From Thermodesulfobacteriota bacterium (GTDB taxonomy: Bacteria; Desulfobacterota_D; UBA1144; Nemesobacterales; UBA2774), in assembly GCA_040754335.1 (NCBI GenBank), contig JBFMCV010000005.1, forward strand, positions 62,001-126,000: 64,000 nucleotides of DNA, given 5' to 3'. A program made the translations under genes and the position numbers. A model generated the notes under the pieces. That model ran no database searches. It saw nothing but the letters and a program-made list of their open reading frames with translations, and was not told the DNA's origin. Positions within the stretch are counted from its first letter, which is position 1. The number at the start of each line of letters is the position of its first letter. Below, one piece after another: positions 47,194-55,696 of this stretch.

Positions 47194-48345
47194 ATGTCGA
47201 TCGTCAAGCTTACGGAAGAACAGGACCTGATACAAAAGACGGCAAAGGAATTTTCGGCCAACAAGATCAGGCCCGTTGCGGCAATGCTAGACAGGGAGGG
47301 CAGGTTCCCTAAGGAGCTGATAGACAAGCTCGGCGAGCTGGGCTTCCTGGGGATCATGGTGCCCGAGGAATATGGCGGGAGCGGGTTCGACTGCCTCACG
47401 TACGTCATAGCGCTCGAGGAAATAGCCGTATCCTGCGCCTCGACCGCGATCATCATGTCCGTCAACAACTCCCTCGTCTGCGACCCTATACTTGCTTTCG
47501 GCTCGGAGGACCAGAAGCGCTCCTACCTGCCCGACCTCGCGTGCGGTAAGAAGCTCGGCTGCTTCGCGCTGAGCGAACCCGAAGCGGGCTCGGACCCCGC
47601 AAGCATGAGGACGTCCGCGGCGAAGAAGGGGAAGTACTATGTCATAAACGGAACGAAATCCTGGATAACGAACGGGGCGGAAGCGGACGTAATGATTCTG
47701 TTAGCCGCTACGGACCCTTCGGAGAAACACCACGGCATATCCGCTTTCATCGTCGACATGGATACGCCCGGGGTGAAGATCGGGAAGCTCGAGCACAAGC
47801 TCGGTATAAAGGCGTCAAGCACCGCGCAGATATTTTTCGAAGACTGCAAGGTGCCCGATACGGCCCTCCTCGGCGAAGAAGGCGAGGGTTTCAGGATCGC
47901 GATGGCGACACTCGACGGCGGGCGGATAGGTGTGGCGGCGCAGGCCGTGGGTATAGCCAGGGCGGCATTGGAAGAGTCGGTCAGGTATGCGAAGGAGAGG
48001 AAGGCATTCGGCAAGGCGATATCGAACTTCCAGGGGCTCCAGTTCATGATAGCCGATATGGCTACGAGGATCGAGGCTTCGAGGCTCCTTACCTGGCAGT
48101 CGGCGGTCATGAAGGACAGAAAGGAGAATTATTCAAAAAAATCGGCGATGGCGAAGCTTTTTTCCTCCGAGACTGCAATGTGGGTGACAACTAAGGCAAT
48201 ACAGATACACGGCGGGTACGGGTACACAGTGGATTATCCGGTCGAGAGGTTTTTCAGGGACGCGAAGATAACGGAGATATACGAAGGGACTTCGGAGATA
48301 CAGAGGAACGTGATCGCTAGAGAAACGATTAAAGAAATCCAATAA
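47194..48345 (+). CDS. Acyl-CoA dehydrogenase
   Basis: 383 residues, the normal length. FAD/substrate motifs are CFALSEPEAGSDPASMRTSA and YVINGTKSWITNGAEADVMI; the catalytic Glu lies in ITEIYEGTSEIQRNVIARE near the C-terminus, as in short-chain (butyryl-type) enzymes. It catalyses alpha-beta dehydrogenation of acyl-CoAs, passing electrons to ETF. The gene has its own consensus promoter and a TetR operator, so it is probably induced by an acyl-CoA signal. Chain-length preference is not determined. Confidence 0.95.
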   Translation: MSIVKLTEEQDLIQKTAKEFSANKIRPVAAMLDREGRFPKELIDKLGELGFLGIMVPEEYGGSGFDCLTYVIALEEIAVSCASTAIIMSVNNSLVCDPILAFGSEDQKRSYLPDLACGKKLGCFALSEPEAGSDPASMRTSAAKKGKYYVINGTKSWITNGAEADVMILLAATDPSEKHHGISAFIVDMDTPGVKIGKLEHKLGIKASSTAQIFFEDCKVPDTALLGEEGEGFRIAMATLDGGRIGVAAQAVGIARAALEESVRYAKERKAFGKAISNFQGLQFMIADMATRIEASRLLTWQSAVMKDRKENYSKKSAMAKLFSSETAMWVTTKAIQIHGGYGYTVDYPVERFFRDAKITEIYEGTSEIQRNVIARETIKEIQ

Positions 48346-48348
48346 AAA

Positions 48349-48375
48349 GAAGCCCTTCTGAAATCAAAGGGCCTC
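48349..48375 (+). terminator. Hairpin after the acyl-CoA dehydrogenase gene
   Basis: GCCCTT (48352-48357) pairs with AAGGGC (48367-48372), extended by GA/TC outside one mismatch. The bases after it are CTTCTCC, so it is a weak terminator. Confidence 0.45.
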
Positions 48376-48512
48376 TTCTCCATGAAGGAGGATGGTATAG
48401 GATGTGCGGGGTTAACTGTTTATTTTGATGCCGGACGGAGTGAAATGGATTCGGGCAATATTCCCGTTTCCCATCGCCAAACCTGCCGCCGGTGCCTTCT
48501 GATAACTAATTT

Positions 48513-49025
48513 CTACTTCTTCGTGACCGACTGCGCCCAGCCGCGGAAGACCTTCACTATCACATTGTCGCCTACCTTTATTCCCTTTAACAGGTCGTTC
48601 GGCGTCGAGATGTTGAAGATTGTATTGTCCGACATCCTTACGCTGATCAGGCTGTCGTAAGCGCCTTCCTGAATATATACGATTTCGCCGGGGACCCACT
48701 GCACGCCGCTTTCCTTTTTCTCGGGCCTTGGTGTCGCCGGGACTTTGTCCTCGGCGATGTTTATTATTTGCGCCCATCCATCGACGATCTGCACGGTTAC
48801 GACATCCCCGATCCGAATCCCGGCCAGCAGAGTTGGCTTCGATGTAATACTCATCAGCTCGCCCCCTGGTAGTCTCAGGCTGAGGAGCCCCGTATCCTGG
48901 TTTACGACAACCGACACCACTTCCCCCGTCACCCACTGAGGTGAGCCGTTCGAATGCGCGGGCGCTACATTCATCGAAGCGAGCAACAGCAATACGATCA
49001 ATGAGCCAGAAATTCTTTTCGTCAT
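48513..49025 (-). CDS. Exported protein with two tandem copies of a 57-residue module
   Basis: 170 residues: a signal peptide (1-25) and two homologous modules, residues 30-86 and 109-165, each 57 residues long. Shared landmarks are QWV-x-GE at the start, the L-x-S-x-R strand, L-x-GI-x-x-GD near the middle and GWAQ at the end. A Pro/Lys/Glu linker (92-108) separates them. The module looks like a small beta-barrel (OB- or SH3-like). I do not recognise the family. It is periplasmic and stands alone. Confidence 0.7.
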   Translation of the reverse strand: MTKRISGSLIVLLLLASMNVAPAHSNGSPQWVTGEVVSVVVNQDTGLLSLRLPGGELMSITSKPTLLAGIRIGDVVTVQIVDGWAQIINIAEDKVPATPRPEKKESGVQWVPGEIVYIQEGAYDSLISVRMSDNTIFNISTPNDLLKGIKVGDNVIVKVFRGWAQSVTKK

Positions 49026-49247
49026 TGAGAAACCTCCGTGAACAACCGATTCAATTTCCCGGATTTATCATCCGGTCCTCGTAAATAAAGTGTAATTTTG
49101 ATACCCTGTTTATACAACCGCATTTATCGAGCCTCAGCACGGGCATCCGTTCTTGCTAACAATTGTTATCTTATTTATATTCAGTGTAATGAACGGATAT
49201 ATTTTTCATGAACAGTCAGAAGAGCCGACGCCGGGAGTGCAAACCCG

Positions 49248-49613
49248 ATGCCTATACTGATCGAAAAGCCGACTATCATCGAAGCCGCGGGGAATAAGCC
49301 GAAAAAGATCGAGGAATTCGCGGGAAGGGTTAATTCCGGCCATACGGAAGTCAGCATCGCGCGAATGACGTCGCCCGAAGGCTGGAAGGAGCCAGGGCAG
49401 CGACCCGAGTTTCAGGAAGTGACCGTCGTTCTGGAAGGGACACTCATAGTAGAGCACGAAGGGGGCGTTCTCGAAGTAAATGCGGGACAGGCGGTCATCG
49501 CCGACCCCGGCGAATGGGTGAGGTACAGCACACCCCGGCCAGGCGGTGCCAGGTACATAGCAGTATGCATACCCGCCTTCTCGCCCGGAACGGTCAACCG
49601 CGACAGGGAGTAA
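49248..49613 (+). CDS. Cupin domain-containing protein
   Basis: 121 residues with a single beta-barrel cupin: a strand around TEVSIARMTSPEGWKEPGQR, then FQEVTVVLEGTLIVEHEGGV and AGQAVIADPGEWVRYSTPR. The usual cupin motif 1 His residues are largely missing (the stretch has PGQRPEFQEV), so metal binding is uncertain. Possible role in small-molecule binding. It precedes the tag gene by about 20 bases and is probably in one operon with tag and the GNAT gene. Confidence 0.78.
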   Translation: MPILIEKPTIIEAAGNKPKKIEEFAGRVNSGHTEVSIARMTSPEGWKEPGQRPEFQEVTVVLEGTLIVEHEGGVLEVNAGQAVIADPGEWVRYSTPRPGGARYIAVCIPAFSPGTVNRDRE

Positions 49614-49630
49614 GAAAGAGGAGACAGAAA

Positions 49631-50212
49631 ATGATGAACAGGTGCGGATGGTGCATAACAGACCCGCTTATGATCGAATATCACGATAACGAGTGGGGCG
49701 TGCCGGTGCATGATGACCGCAAGCACTTCGAATTTATAGTGCTCGACGGCGCCCAGGCGGGCCTCAGCTGGCAGACGGTGCTCAGAAAAAGAGAAGCCTA
49801 CCGCGAAGCGTTCGACAACTTCGATTTCGTGAAGGTAGCGCGCTACAAGGATAAAAAAATTGCTGAGCTTCTCCAGAACCCCGGCATAATCAGGAACAAG
49901 CTGAAAGTAAACTCCGCGGTACAGAATGCGAGGGCGCTCCTCGACGTGAGGGAAGAGTTCGGGACTTTCGATGAATTCATATGGCAGTTCGTGGATGGAA
50001 AAACAATACATAACACCTGGAAGTCCCTGAAAGAGATCCCCGCGAGGACGTCCGAGTCTGACGCCATGAGCAAGGATATGAAAAAGAGAGGGTTCAATTT
50101 CGTAGGCTCCACCATATGCTACGCATATATGCAGGCGGCAGGTTTGGTAAACGACCACACGACCGAATGTTTCAGGCATAAGGAGCTCAAGCGTAACTCC
50201 CGGAATAAATAG
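49631..50212 (+). CDS. tag: DNA-3-methyladenine glycosylase I
   Basis: About 193 residues. The start RCGWCITDPLMIEYHDNEWG, the base-pocket block LDGAQAGLSWQTVL and the C-terminal NDHTTECF give the zinc-binding Cys/His/His/Cys set and helix-hairpin-helix of Tag. It removes 3-methyladenine from alkylated DNA. The ATG is doubled (49631 and 49634) after GAGGAG. The pocket acid that is Glu38 in E. coli is Asp here, a conservative change also seen in other members. The following GNAT gene starts on the last base of its stop. Confidence 0.92.
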   Translation: MMNRCGWCITDPLMIEYHDNEWGVPVHDDRKHFEFIVLDGAQAGLSWQTVLRKREAYREAFDNFDFVKVARYKDKKIAELLQNPGIIRNKLKVNSAVQNARALLDVREEFGTFDEFIWQFVDGKTIHNTWKSLKEIPARTSESDAMSKDMKKRGFNFVGSTICYAYMQAAGLVNDHTTECFRHKELKRNSRNK

Positions 50213-50808
50213 TGACTGAAAATTTTTTGGACAAAGTTACGTTCCGCCCGGCGGCAAAGAGCGAGTGCATGACTATCGCGCGTCTCTACAGCATCTCCTC
50301 AGACGGGCTATCGGACTATATATGGACGACGCTCGCCCGGCCGGGAGAGGACATTCTCGATGTGGGCGAAAGGCGGTATTCGAACGAAGAATTACCGTTC
50401 AGCTACAAGAACTGCGTCGTGGCGGAGCTGGAAGGCGAGGTCATTGGCATGCTCGTCGCGTTCCCGATGTATCTGCCCGACGGCCCTAACGCGTCGAACG
50501 AGCCCGACCCGGTCTTAGTACCCTATGCAAAGCTCGAGAGAGACAACTGCTACTACATCATGGGGGTCGCTGTTCTCCATGAATACAGAGGGAGGGGGAT
50601 AGGGGCGAGGTTTCTGGAGCTTGCCGCTGAAAAGGCACTCGGGCACGGCCTCCCTCAGATAAGTCTCATAGTGTTCGAGCAGAACGAAGGGGCGAAAAGG
50701 CTCTACGAGCGTCACGGGTTTTATGAAGTAATGCGGGAAGAGGTAGTCCCTCACGAGCTCATTCACTACACGGGATACGCGCTTCTTATGGTCAAGGACA
50801 TCGGGTAA
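50212..50808 (+). CDS. GNAT family N-acetyltransferase
   Basis: 198 residues from a GTG that overlaps the tag stop codon (TAGTG). The acetyl-CoA-binding motif is YYIMGVAVLHEYRGRGIGAR (about 105-125) followed by LEL; the C-terminal half has LPQISLIVFEQNEGAKRLYE and RHGFYEVM. The acceptor substrate is unknown. Translational coupling to tag suggests the same transcript. Confidence 0.9.
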   Translation: MTENFLDKVTFRPAAKSECMTIARLYSISSDGLSDYIWTTLARPGEDILDVGERRYSNEELPFSYKNCVVAELEGEVIGMLVAFPMYLPDGPNASNEPDPVLVPYAKLERDNCYYIMGVAVLHEYRGRGIGARFLELAAEKALGHGLPQISLIVFEQNEGAKRLYERHGFYEVMREEVVPHELIHYTGYALLMVKDIG

Positions 50809-50842
50809 ACGATACGGCCGTCAGCACCCGGACGAGAAGAGC

Positions 50843-52441
50843 TTAAACATGCTCGCGCGTCTCTTTGGCCTTCATTATGAAAGGCTCCGGGCCCTTCTTC
50901 CTTTCCTTGAAATACGAAAGTAATACCTCGGCTTCATGGAACGGCAGAGTCACGAACGAGAATTTATCGTGGATCCTTATGTCGTTTATCTTGTCGCTGT
51001 TGATGCTGCACTTGTTCCGTATGAAATCCACGAGCTTCTTGGGAGTGAGCCTGTGCTGCCTGCCCCTCGTAACGAATAGGCGGGTTTTGCCCTTCATGTC
51101 CACGACCGCGTCCCCGATCTCGGTGTAGTTCTTCTCGTCGAGCTCGTCCTTGAATGTGTGATGGAGGAGGGACGCTATAATATCCACAGGGTTCTTGCCA
51201 TCGAGGAGCTCCTTCGAGAGCTCGTAATACTCAACGCCCGGAGGGGTGCTGAAAATATTTTCGAGCTCCGACTTCACCCTCTTCTTCCTCGTCTCTATCA
51301 CGTCCTTAACGCGGGGGAGCTTCGCCTTGCGGATATCCGTCTTCGTTTCCCTGCTTATGAACTTGAGCTTCCTGTACTCTTCGGGGGTGATGAACGTTAT
51401 GGCGTTACCTTCCTTGCCGGCGCGCCCGGTACGTCCAACCCTGTGCACGTATGATTTGGAGTCCTGAGGGAGGGCGTAATTTATCACATGCGTGAGGTTC
51501 TGGACGTCTATGCCCCTCGCCGCAACGTCCGTGGCAACTAGGATATTGAGCTGCCGGTTCTTGAACTTGTTGAGCGTCCTCTCCCTCTGGTTCTGCGACA
51601 TATCGCCGTGGAGCGCGTCAGCGTCGTAGCCCCGCTTCATCAGCTTTCCCGCAACCTTGTCCGCGTCCACCTTGGTCCTGCAAAAGACGAGGCCGTAAAA
51701 TTCTTCTTCTATGTCGATAATCCTGCATAAGGCCTCGAACTTGTCCGCGTTCGCGACCTCGAAATATATCTGGTCGGTCTGGCTGACGGTGAGCTGCTCC
51801 TGTTCGACCTTGAGGGTCTCGTAGGTGCGCATGTAGCTTTTGGCGATCTGAATGACCTCGTGAGGCATGGTAGCGGAAAAGAGCATCGTGCGCTTGTTGG
51901 GCCCGGTGTAGCCGATTATCTCGCGCACGTCGTCTATAAACCCCATATCGAGCATCTCGTCCGCCTCGTCGAGGATAAGGTATGAGATACTGTCGAGCCT
52001 GAGCGTCCCTTGCCGGAGATGGTCGAGTATCCTGCCCGGCGTCCCGACGACGACGTCGACGCCTTTTCTGAGGCTCCTCAGCTGGAAGCTCATCGACTGC
52101 CCGCCGTAAACGGGGATGATGCTTAGCTCCTTCCAGCCCTTTAAGGAATTTATCTCCTCCGCGACCTGTATGGCGAGCTCGCGCGTGGGCGTGAGCACAA
52201 GAGCCTGGACCGTCCTCGACTTCTCAGGAAGTAGCTCGACGAGCGGGATACCGAACGCAGCCGTCTTGCCCGTACCTGTCTGTGCCTGGGCGACTATGTC
52301 GTCGTCCCCCTCCATTACGACCGGAATGACTAGCTCCTGTATCTTGGTCGGTACCTCGTACCCCTTTTGCGTGAGGACGCCGAGCGTCCTTTCGGATAAA
52401 CCGAAACTTTCAAATGTTTTCATGCGATAATCCGCTTCCAT
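50843..52441 (-). CDS. DEAD/DEAH box RNA helicase (CsdA/DbpA-like)
   Basis: 532 residues. Motifs in order: Q motif (GYEVPTKIQELVIP), AQTGTGKTAAFGIPL (I), LTPTRELA (Ia), ILDEADEMLDMGF (II), LFSATMP (III), and TDVAARGIDVQNLTHVINY with HRVGRTGRAGKEG in the second RecA domain. After residue 370 comes a Lys-rich linker and a DbpA-type RNA-binding domain (TRLFVTRGRQHRLTPKKLVD). It acts in ribosome assembly or mRNA decay, often at low temperature. AGGAGA precedes the ATG at 52441. No neighbours on the same strand. Confidence 0.94.
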   Translation of the reverse strand: MEADYRMKTFESFGLSERTLGVLTQKGYEVPTKIQELVIPVVMEGDDDIVAQAQTGTGKTAAFGIPLVELLPEKSRTVQALVLTPTRELAIQVAEEINSLKGWKELSIIPVYGGQSMSFQLRSLRKGVDVVVGTPGRILDHLRQGTLRLDSISYLILDEADEMLDMGFIDDVREIIGYTGPNKRTMLFSATMPHEVIQIAKSYMRTYETLKVEQEQLTVSQTDQIYFEVANADKFEALCRIIDIEEEFYGLVFCRTKVDADKVAGKLMKRGYDADALHGDMSQNQRERTLNKFKNRQLNILVATDVAARGIDVQNLTHVINYALPQDSKSYVHRVGRTGRAGKEGNAITFITPEEYRKLKFISRETKTDIRKAKLPRVKDVIETRKKRVKSELENIFSTPPGVEYYELSKELLDGKNPVDIIASLLHHTFKDELDEKNYTEIGDAVVDMKGKTRLFVTRGRQHRLTPKKLVDFIRNKCSINSDKINDIRIHDKFSFVTLPFHEAEVLLSYFKERKKGPEPFIMKAKETREHV

Positions 52442-52772
52442 GCTGCATTTCTCCTGTTGTGGAAAATGACCGAATCAAGCATCAAGAATTGTTTTTTAGG
52501 AATTGTTGATTAATTGACTAGATATTTTCTCGTGTTAATAGATGCGTTTATTATACCCTAGAATTATAAGTTCCACTAATGGGGGGGATTTTGCTTATAA
52601 TCATGATCCGAATTACCCCAGCCGGGAACTTAATTGTTAATCCTTCTTGATCATAAAAGACTGCCCAAGCTTTCATTCCTTACCGAATAATATGTCTTTA
52701 TAACAATAACTTAATACCTTTTATGCAAGAGTCCAGTACTGGAACATCCGCATTATAGCAAAGGTGTATTAA

Positions 52773-52801
52773 TTGACAGTTTATCTCTAAGCCAATATAA
52801 T
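52773..52801 (+). promoter_or_regulatory. Consensus sigma-70 promoter of the metal-island operon
   Basis: TTGACA (52773-52778) and TATAAT (52796-52801) are perfect matches with a 17-base spacer, 45 bases before the fur-family start. The operator palindrome begins inside the -10 box. Confidence 0.85.
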
Positions 52802-52819
52802 TGAGAATCTTTCTCAATT
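52799..52819. promoter_or_regulatory. Fur-family operator
   Basis: AATTGAGAA (52799-52807), TCT, TTCTCAATT (52811-52819) is a perfect 9-3-9 palindrome. Read as 7-1-7 it is TGAGAAT-C-TTTCTCA, the general layout of Fur/Zur/PerR sites. It overlaps the -10 box and the start point, so binding would repress the gene itself and the downstream cluster. Confidence 0.75.
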
Positions 52820-52846
52820 GCGATAAACTCAGTCGATGGAGAAACA

Positions 52847-53290
52847 ATGAAAACGAAATCGGAAGGGGCCGAGAATCCTGATGATCTGAAGGCGATTTTT
52901 CACGCGAAGAGGCTCAAATGCACGCCCCAGAGGCTGGCCGTGCTCAAAGTGCTCAGGGAAAGCGGGGCCTATTTGTCCATAAACACGCTCGACAAAAGGG
53001 TGAAGGAGCTCCTTCCCGGCACGGGGCTCGCGACCGTGTACAGGGCGTTAGAGACTCTCGAAGACCTCAACCTCGTAGTCAAGGTGCATCTCGAAGACGG
53101 GTGCCACAGCTACGCCGTCGCGCCAGAGGGGCACAGGCACCCGGTAGTCTGCACGGAGTGCAGCAAGGTCATCGAATTCGCCGAGTGCCCGCTAGATACG
53201 CTCTCCGAGAAGCTGTCTAAGGACACAGGGGTACACATTGACAACCATTTCCTTCAGCTCTTCGGGAAATGCAGGGAATGTCAGGCCTGA
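52847..53290 (+). CDS. Fur family transcriptional regulator (probable metal-uptake repressor, Zur- or Fur-like)
   Basis: 147 residues. The winged helix (about 20-85) has CTPQRLAVLKVLRESGAYLS and GTGLATVYRALETLEDLNLV. Two CxxC pairs form the structural zinc site: Cys102/105 and Cys142/145. Candidate sensor ligands are His96 and His98 (GHRHPVVC), Glu, and His130 and His134 (GVHIDNHF). The neighbours are two metal-transport systems, so it likely represses them when the metal is replete; zinc is the best guess, iron or cobalt/nickel is possible. Its operator overlaps its promoter, so it should regulate itself. Confidence 0.92.
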   Translation: MKTKSEGAENPDDLKAIFHAKRLKCTPQRLAVLKVLRESGAYLSINTLDKRVKELLPGTGLATVYRALETLEDLNLVVKVHLEDGCHSYAVAPEGHRHPVVCTECSKVIEFAECPLDTLSEKLSKDTGVHIDNHFLQLFGKCRECQA

Positions 53291-53306
53291 GAAAAGGAAT
53301 AACCAT

Positions 53307-54017
53307 ATGTCTCACATGCACATACCCGACGGGGTCCTCCCCGTCTGGATAGTAACAGCGGGCTGGATAGCGACCGCGATCATACTCTCGTTCTCTATAA
53401 GGAGGGTGGGCGGCATAGACCTCAAGCGCAAGATACCGCTCATCGGCATTATATCGGCGCTCATGATAGTCGGTATGACGCTTGAGATCGTACCGATCGC
53501 ATACCATATCAACCTGACCGTGCTCGCGGGCATCGTGCTCGGTCCCGCGCTCGCTTTCATCGCAGTTTTCATCGTCGATCTGCTCATTTCCATGTTCGGG
53601 CACGGCGGCGTGACAGTAGTGGGATTAAACACGATAATCATAGGGGCTGAAGCGGTGCTGGGTTACTATTTATTTCAATTGTTCAGGGAGGTTATGAGGA
53701 ATAAATCCATTTTCTGGGAATCCACGCTGGCAGCCCTCCTGAGCCTTTTCCTGAGCACTTCGATAATGCTCGGTGTAGTGTACGCGTCCCACGTGAGCCC
53801 GGAGAAGATAGAGGATATAAAACACCTTGTTTCGGGAACGGGCGGCGGGACTGGCGAAATGCAGACACGGGAGGACGGGATTAATTTTCCCAGGTTCGCG
53901 AAGGCGGTCTTCATACTCTGCCCGCTCGGATGGATCCTCGAATCGGTCATAACGGGTCTCGTCGTCAAATATGTATTCCGGGTCAGGCCCGACCTGATCC
54001 TGCCTCAGCAGGCATAG
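53307..54017 (+). CDS. CbiM-type ECF transporter substrate-binding membrane protein
   Basis: 236 residues with about six to seven membrane segments. The N-terminus is MSHMHIPDGVLPVW; CbiM/NikM proteins usually start MHI-P-DG and coordinate the metal with the N-terminal amine, His2 and a later His. Here three extra residues (MSH) precede that motif and add another His. A second conserved His is in DLLISMFGHGGVTVVGLN. I chose 53307 from spacing to AAAAGGAA; an ATG at 53316 would restore the classic N-terminus. It would bind the metal for the CbiQ/CbiO module that follows. No CbiN or CbiL gene is adjacent. Confidence 0.88.
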   Translation: MSHMHIPDGVLPVWIVTAGWIATAIILSFSIRRVGGIDLKRKIPLIGIISALMIVGMTLEIVPIAYHINLTVLAGIVLGPALAFIAVFIVDLLISMFGHGGVTVVGLNTIIIGAEAVLGYYLFQLFREVMRNKSIFWESTLAALLSLFLSTSIMLGVVYASHVSPEKIEDIKHLVSGTGGGTGEMQTREDGINFPRFAKAVFILCPLGWILESVITGLVVKYVFRVRPDLILPQQA

Positions 54018-54026
54018 GGGTTTACA

Positions 54027-54851
54027 ATGGACGTTTCTGCAATCGATTATTATGCAAACCACGGTACGAGCTTCCTCCACGGGGCCCGCGCTGTGTCAAA
54101 AATACTATTCGCCTCGCTCGTTATCGCGTCGGTAGTAATATCAGGGAGCTTCTATCTCCTGCTCGCGGTCTATTTATCTCTTTTAGCGCTGGTGTTTTGG
54201 ACCAGGCTCCCCGTATTAAAGATTGTCACGATCGCCGCATACCCCGCGATTTTCGCTGTCATTTTCGCAGCCGCAAGCTGGAACGGTAGCTTCGTAAGCG
54301 CGGGGGTTATAGTGCTCAAGGCGCTCTGCGCCGCGCTCGCTATGGTCATACTTATAGTCACTACGCCGTATCCCGACGTCTTCTCATCGATCGGGCCGGT
54401 TCTGCCGAGGATCGTCACTGAAGGGCTATTCCTGACGTACAGGTCACTCTTCATACTGCTCGAGCTTACGGACAACCTCATCAAGGGACTCAGGGTAAGG
54501 GGGGGGCTCACTCACGGAAAGTACATCAAAAACGTCGTAAACTTCTCGTCCGGTATAGGGCTGCTCCTCGTGAGGGGGCTCGACCTCTCGGAAAAGTTCT
54601 ACGGGGTGCTTAACATCAGAGGATACGGCGGAAGGATATCGGGCGGAGGGAGGCGCGACAAAACGGGCGTCAACGATTTTACGGCGCTCGCCATCGGCGC
54701 ATTGATATTCGGAGCTGCGATTCTGACGGCAAGGGACGGGGGGCTCCCGACATACGACGTATATATACTCGCACTTTCCGTCAGCGTGCTCATCGTTTCA
54801 GCGGCGTACGCCCTTTTTCAGAAAACCGGGGGAAAAGCTTGGAAGAGATAG
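54027..54851 (+). CDS. ECF transporter transmembrane protein CbiQ
   Basis: 274 residues with several hydrophobic segments, the transmembrane T-component. Diagnostic parts are IDYYANHGTSFLHGARAVSK at the start, and the Ala-Arg-Gly coupling motifs: ELTDNLIKGLRVRGGL and FYGVLNIRGYGGRI, which contact the ATPase. It follows CbiM by 10 bases and overlaps CbiO by 13 bases. Confidence 0.92.
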   Translation: MDVSAIDYYANHGTSFLHGARAVSKILFASLVIASVVISGSFYLLLAVYLSLLALVFWTRLPVLKIVTIAAYPAIFAVIFAAASWNGSFVSAGVIVLKALCAALAMVILIVTTPYPDVFSSIGPVLPRIVTEGLFLTYRSLFILLELTDNLIKGLRVRGGLTHGKYIKNVVNFSSGIGLLLVRGLDLSEKFYGVLNIRGYGGRISGGGRRDKTGVNDFTALAIGALIFGAAILTARDGGLPTYDVYILALSVSVLIVSAAYALFQKTGGKAWKR

Positions 54852-55696
54852 TAAAGGTAAGGAATCTGGGGTTCAGATACCCCGACGGGACGGCGCTCAA
54901 ATTCGACGGGCGCGACTTCTCGGTCGGCAGAGGCGAGCGCGTCGTCATGCTCGGCCCCAACGGGAGCGGGAAATCAACGCTGCTGTCGCTCCTCCTCGGG
55001 CTCCTTAAGCCCTCCGAGGGCGAGATAGAGGTGCTGGGAGTAAACCCTTCGAAGGAGTACGAGAAAATAAGGGAAAGGATAGGGGCGCTGCTTCAGAACG
55101 TAGACCTTCAGATAATAGCGCCAAGGGTGTGGGACGACGTATCATTCTCGCCCAGGAACTACGGATACAAGGAAGAAGAGACGGCTGAGCTCGTGGACGA
55201 TATACTGAAAAAGCTCGAGATCGAGCATTTAAAAGATAAAGTCCCGCATTACCTTAGCGGCGGCGAGAAAACGAAGGTGGGTCTCGCCGGGGCGCTCGTT
55301 ACAAAGCCCGAGCTACTTATACTGGACGAGCCCTTCGAGCACATCGACCCCGCCTGCAGGACCGAGCTTATCAAGCTGCTAAACCGAGTGAACCAGGAAA
55401 ACGGCACCGCAATAATCCTGTCAACCCACAATATGAATACGGTCCCGCTCATCGCGGATACGGTATACTTAATCGCTGAAGGGGGCAGTATCGCGGGGAA
55501 AGGGACGCCCAAAGAGATATTCTCCCAGGTCGAGACCCTCTCCAGATGCCATATCGAGCCCCCGGTGCTGGGAGAGCTGTTCTCGGCGCTCAGGAAGCAA
55601 GGCGTCGAGATGGACGTCTCGCTCACAGTCGATGAAGCTGCTTGTACTATAGCGAACGCAATGGTATTATCGAACAACAAGACAGGCTTGGGATAA
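54839..55696 (+). CDS. ECF transporter ATP-binding protein CbiO
   Basis: 285 residues from a TTG start inside the cbiQ 3' end (13-base overlap). Motifs: GPNGSGKSTLLSLLLGL (Walker A), LLQNVDLQI (Q loop region), LSGGEKTKVGLAGAL (signature) and LLILDEPFEHIDPA (Walker B), then a His in STHNMNT. It energises CbiM-CbiQ import. The stop overlaps the next start (TAATG), continuing the tight operon. Confidence 0.93.
   Translation: MEEIVKVRNLGFRYPDGTALKFDGRDFSVGRGERVVMLGPNGSGKSTLLSLLLGLLKPSEGEIEVLGVNPSKEYEKIRERIGALLQNVDLQIIAPRVWDDVSFSPRNYGYKEEETAELVDDILKKLEIEHLKDKVPHYLSGGEKTKVGLAGALVTKPELLILDEPFEHIDPACRTELIKLLNRVNQENGTAIILSTHNMNTVPLIADTVYLIAEGGSIAGKGTPKEIFSQVETLSRCHIEPPVLGELFSALRKQGVEMDVSLTVDEAACTIANAMVLSNNKTGLG

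Larger units (their letters stand above)
52442..52846. other. Divergent intergenic region between the RNA helicase and fur-family genes
   Basis: The 405 bases are AT-rich and noncoding. The right end holds a consensus promoter (52773-52801) and a perfect operator palindrome (52799-52819) for the fur-family gene. In the left part, GGTATAATAA on the minus strand (around 52550-52560) is a possible -10 element for the helicase, with no good -35. The helicase ATG is about 100 bases away. Confidence 0.55.

Noticed and set aside
49631-50212. Glu to Asp change in the base pocket of Tag as loss of function.
   Set aside because: The LDGAQAGLSW form occurs in other family members and the zinc ligands are intact.
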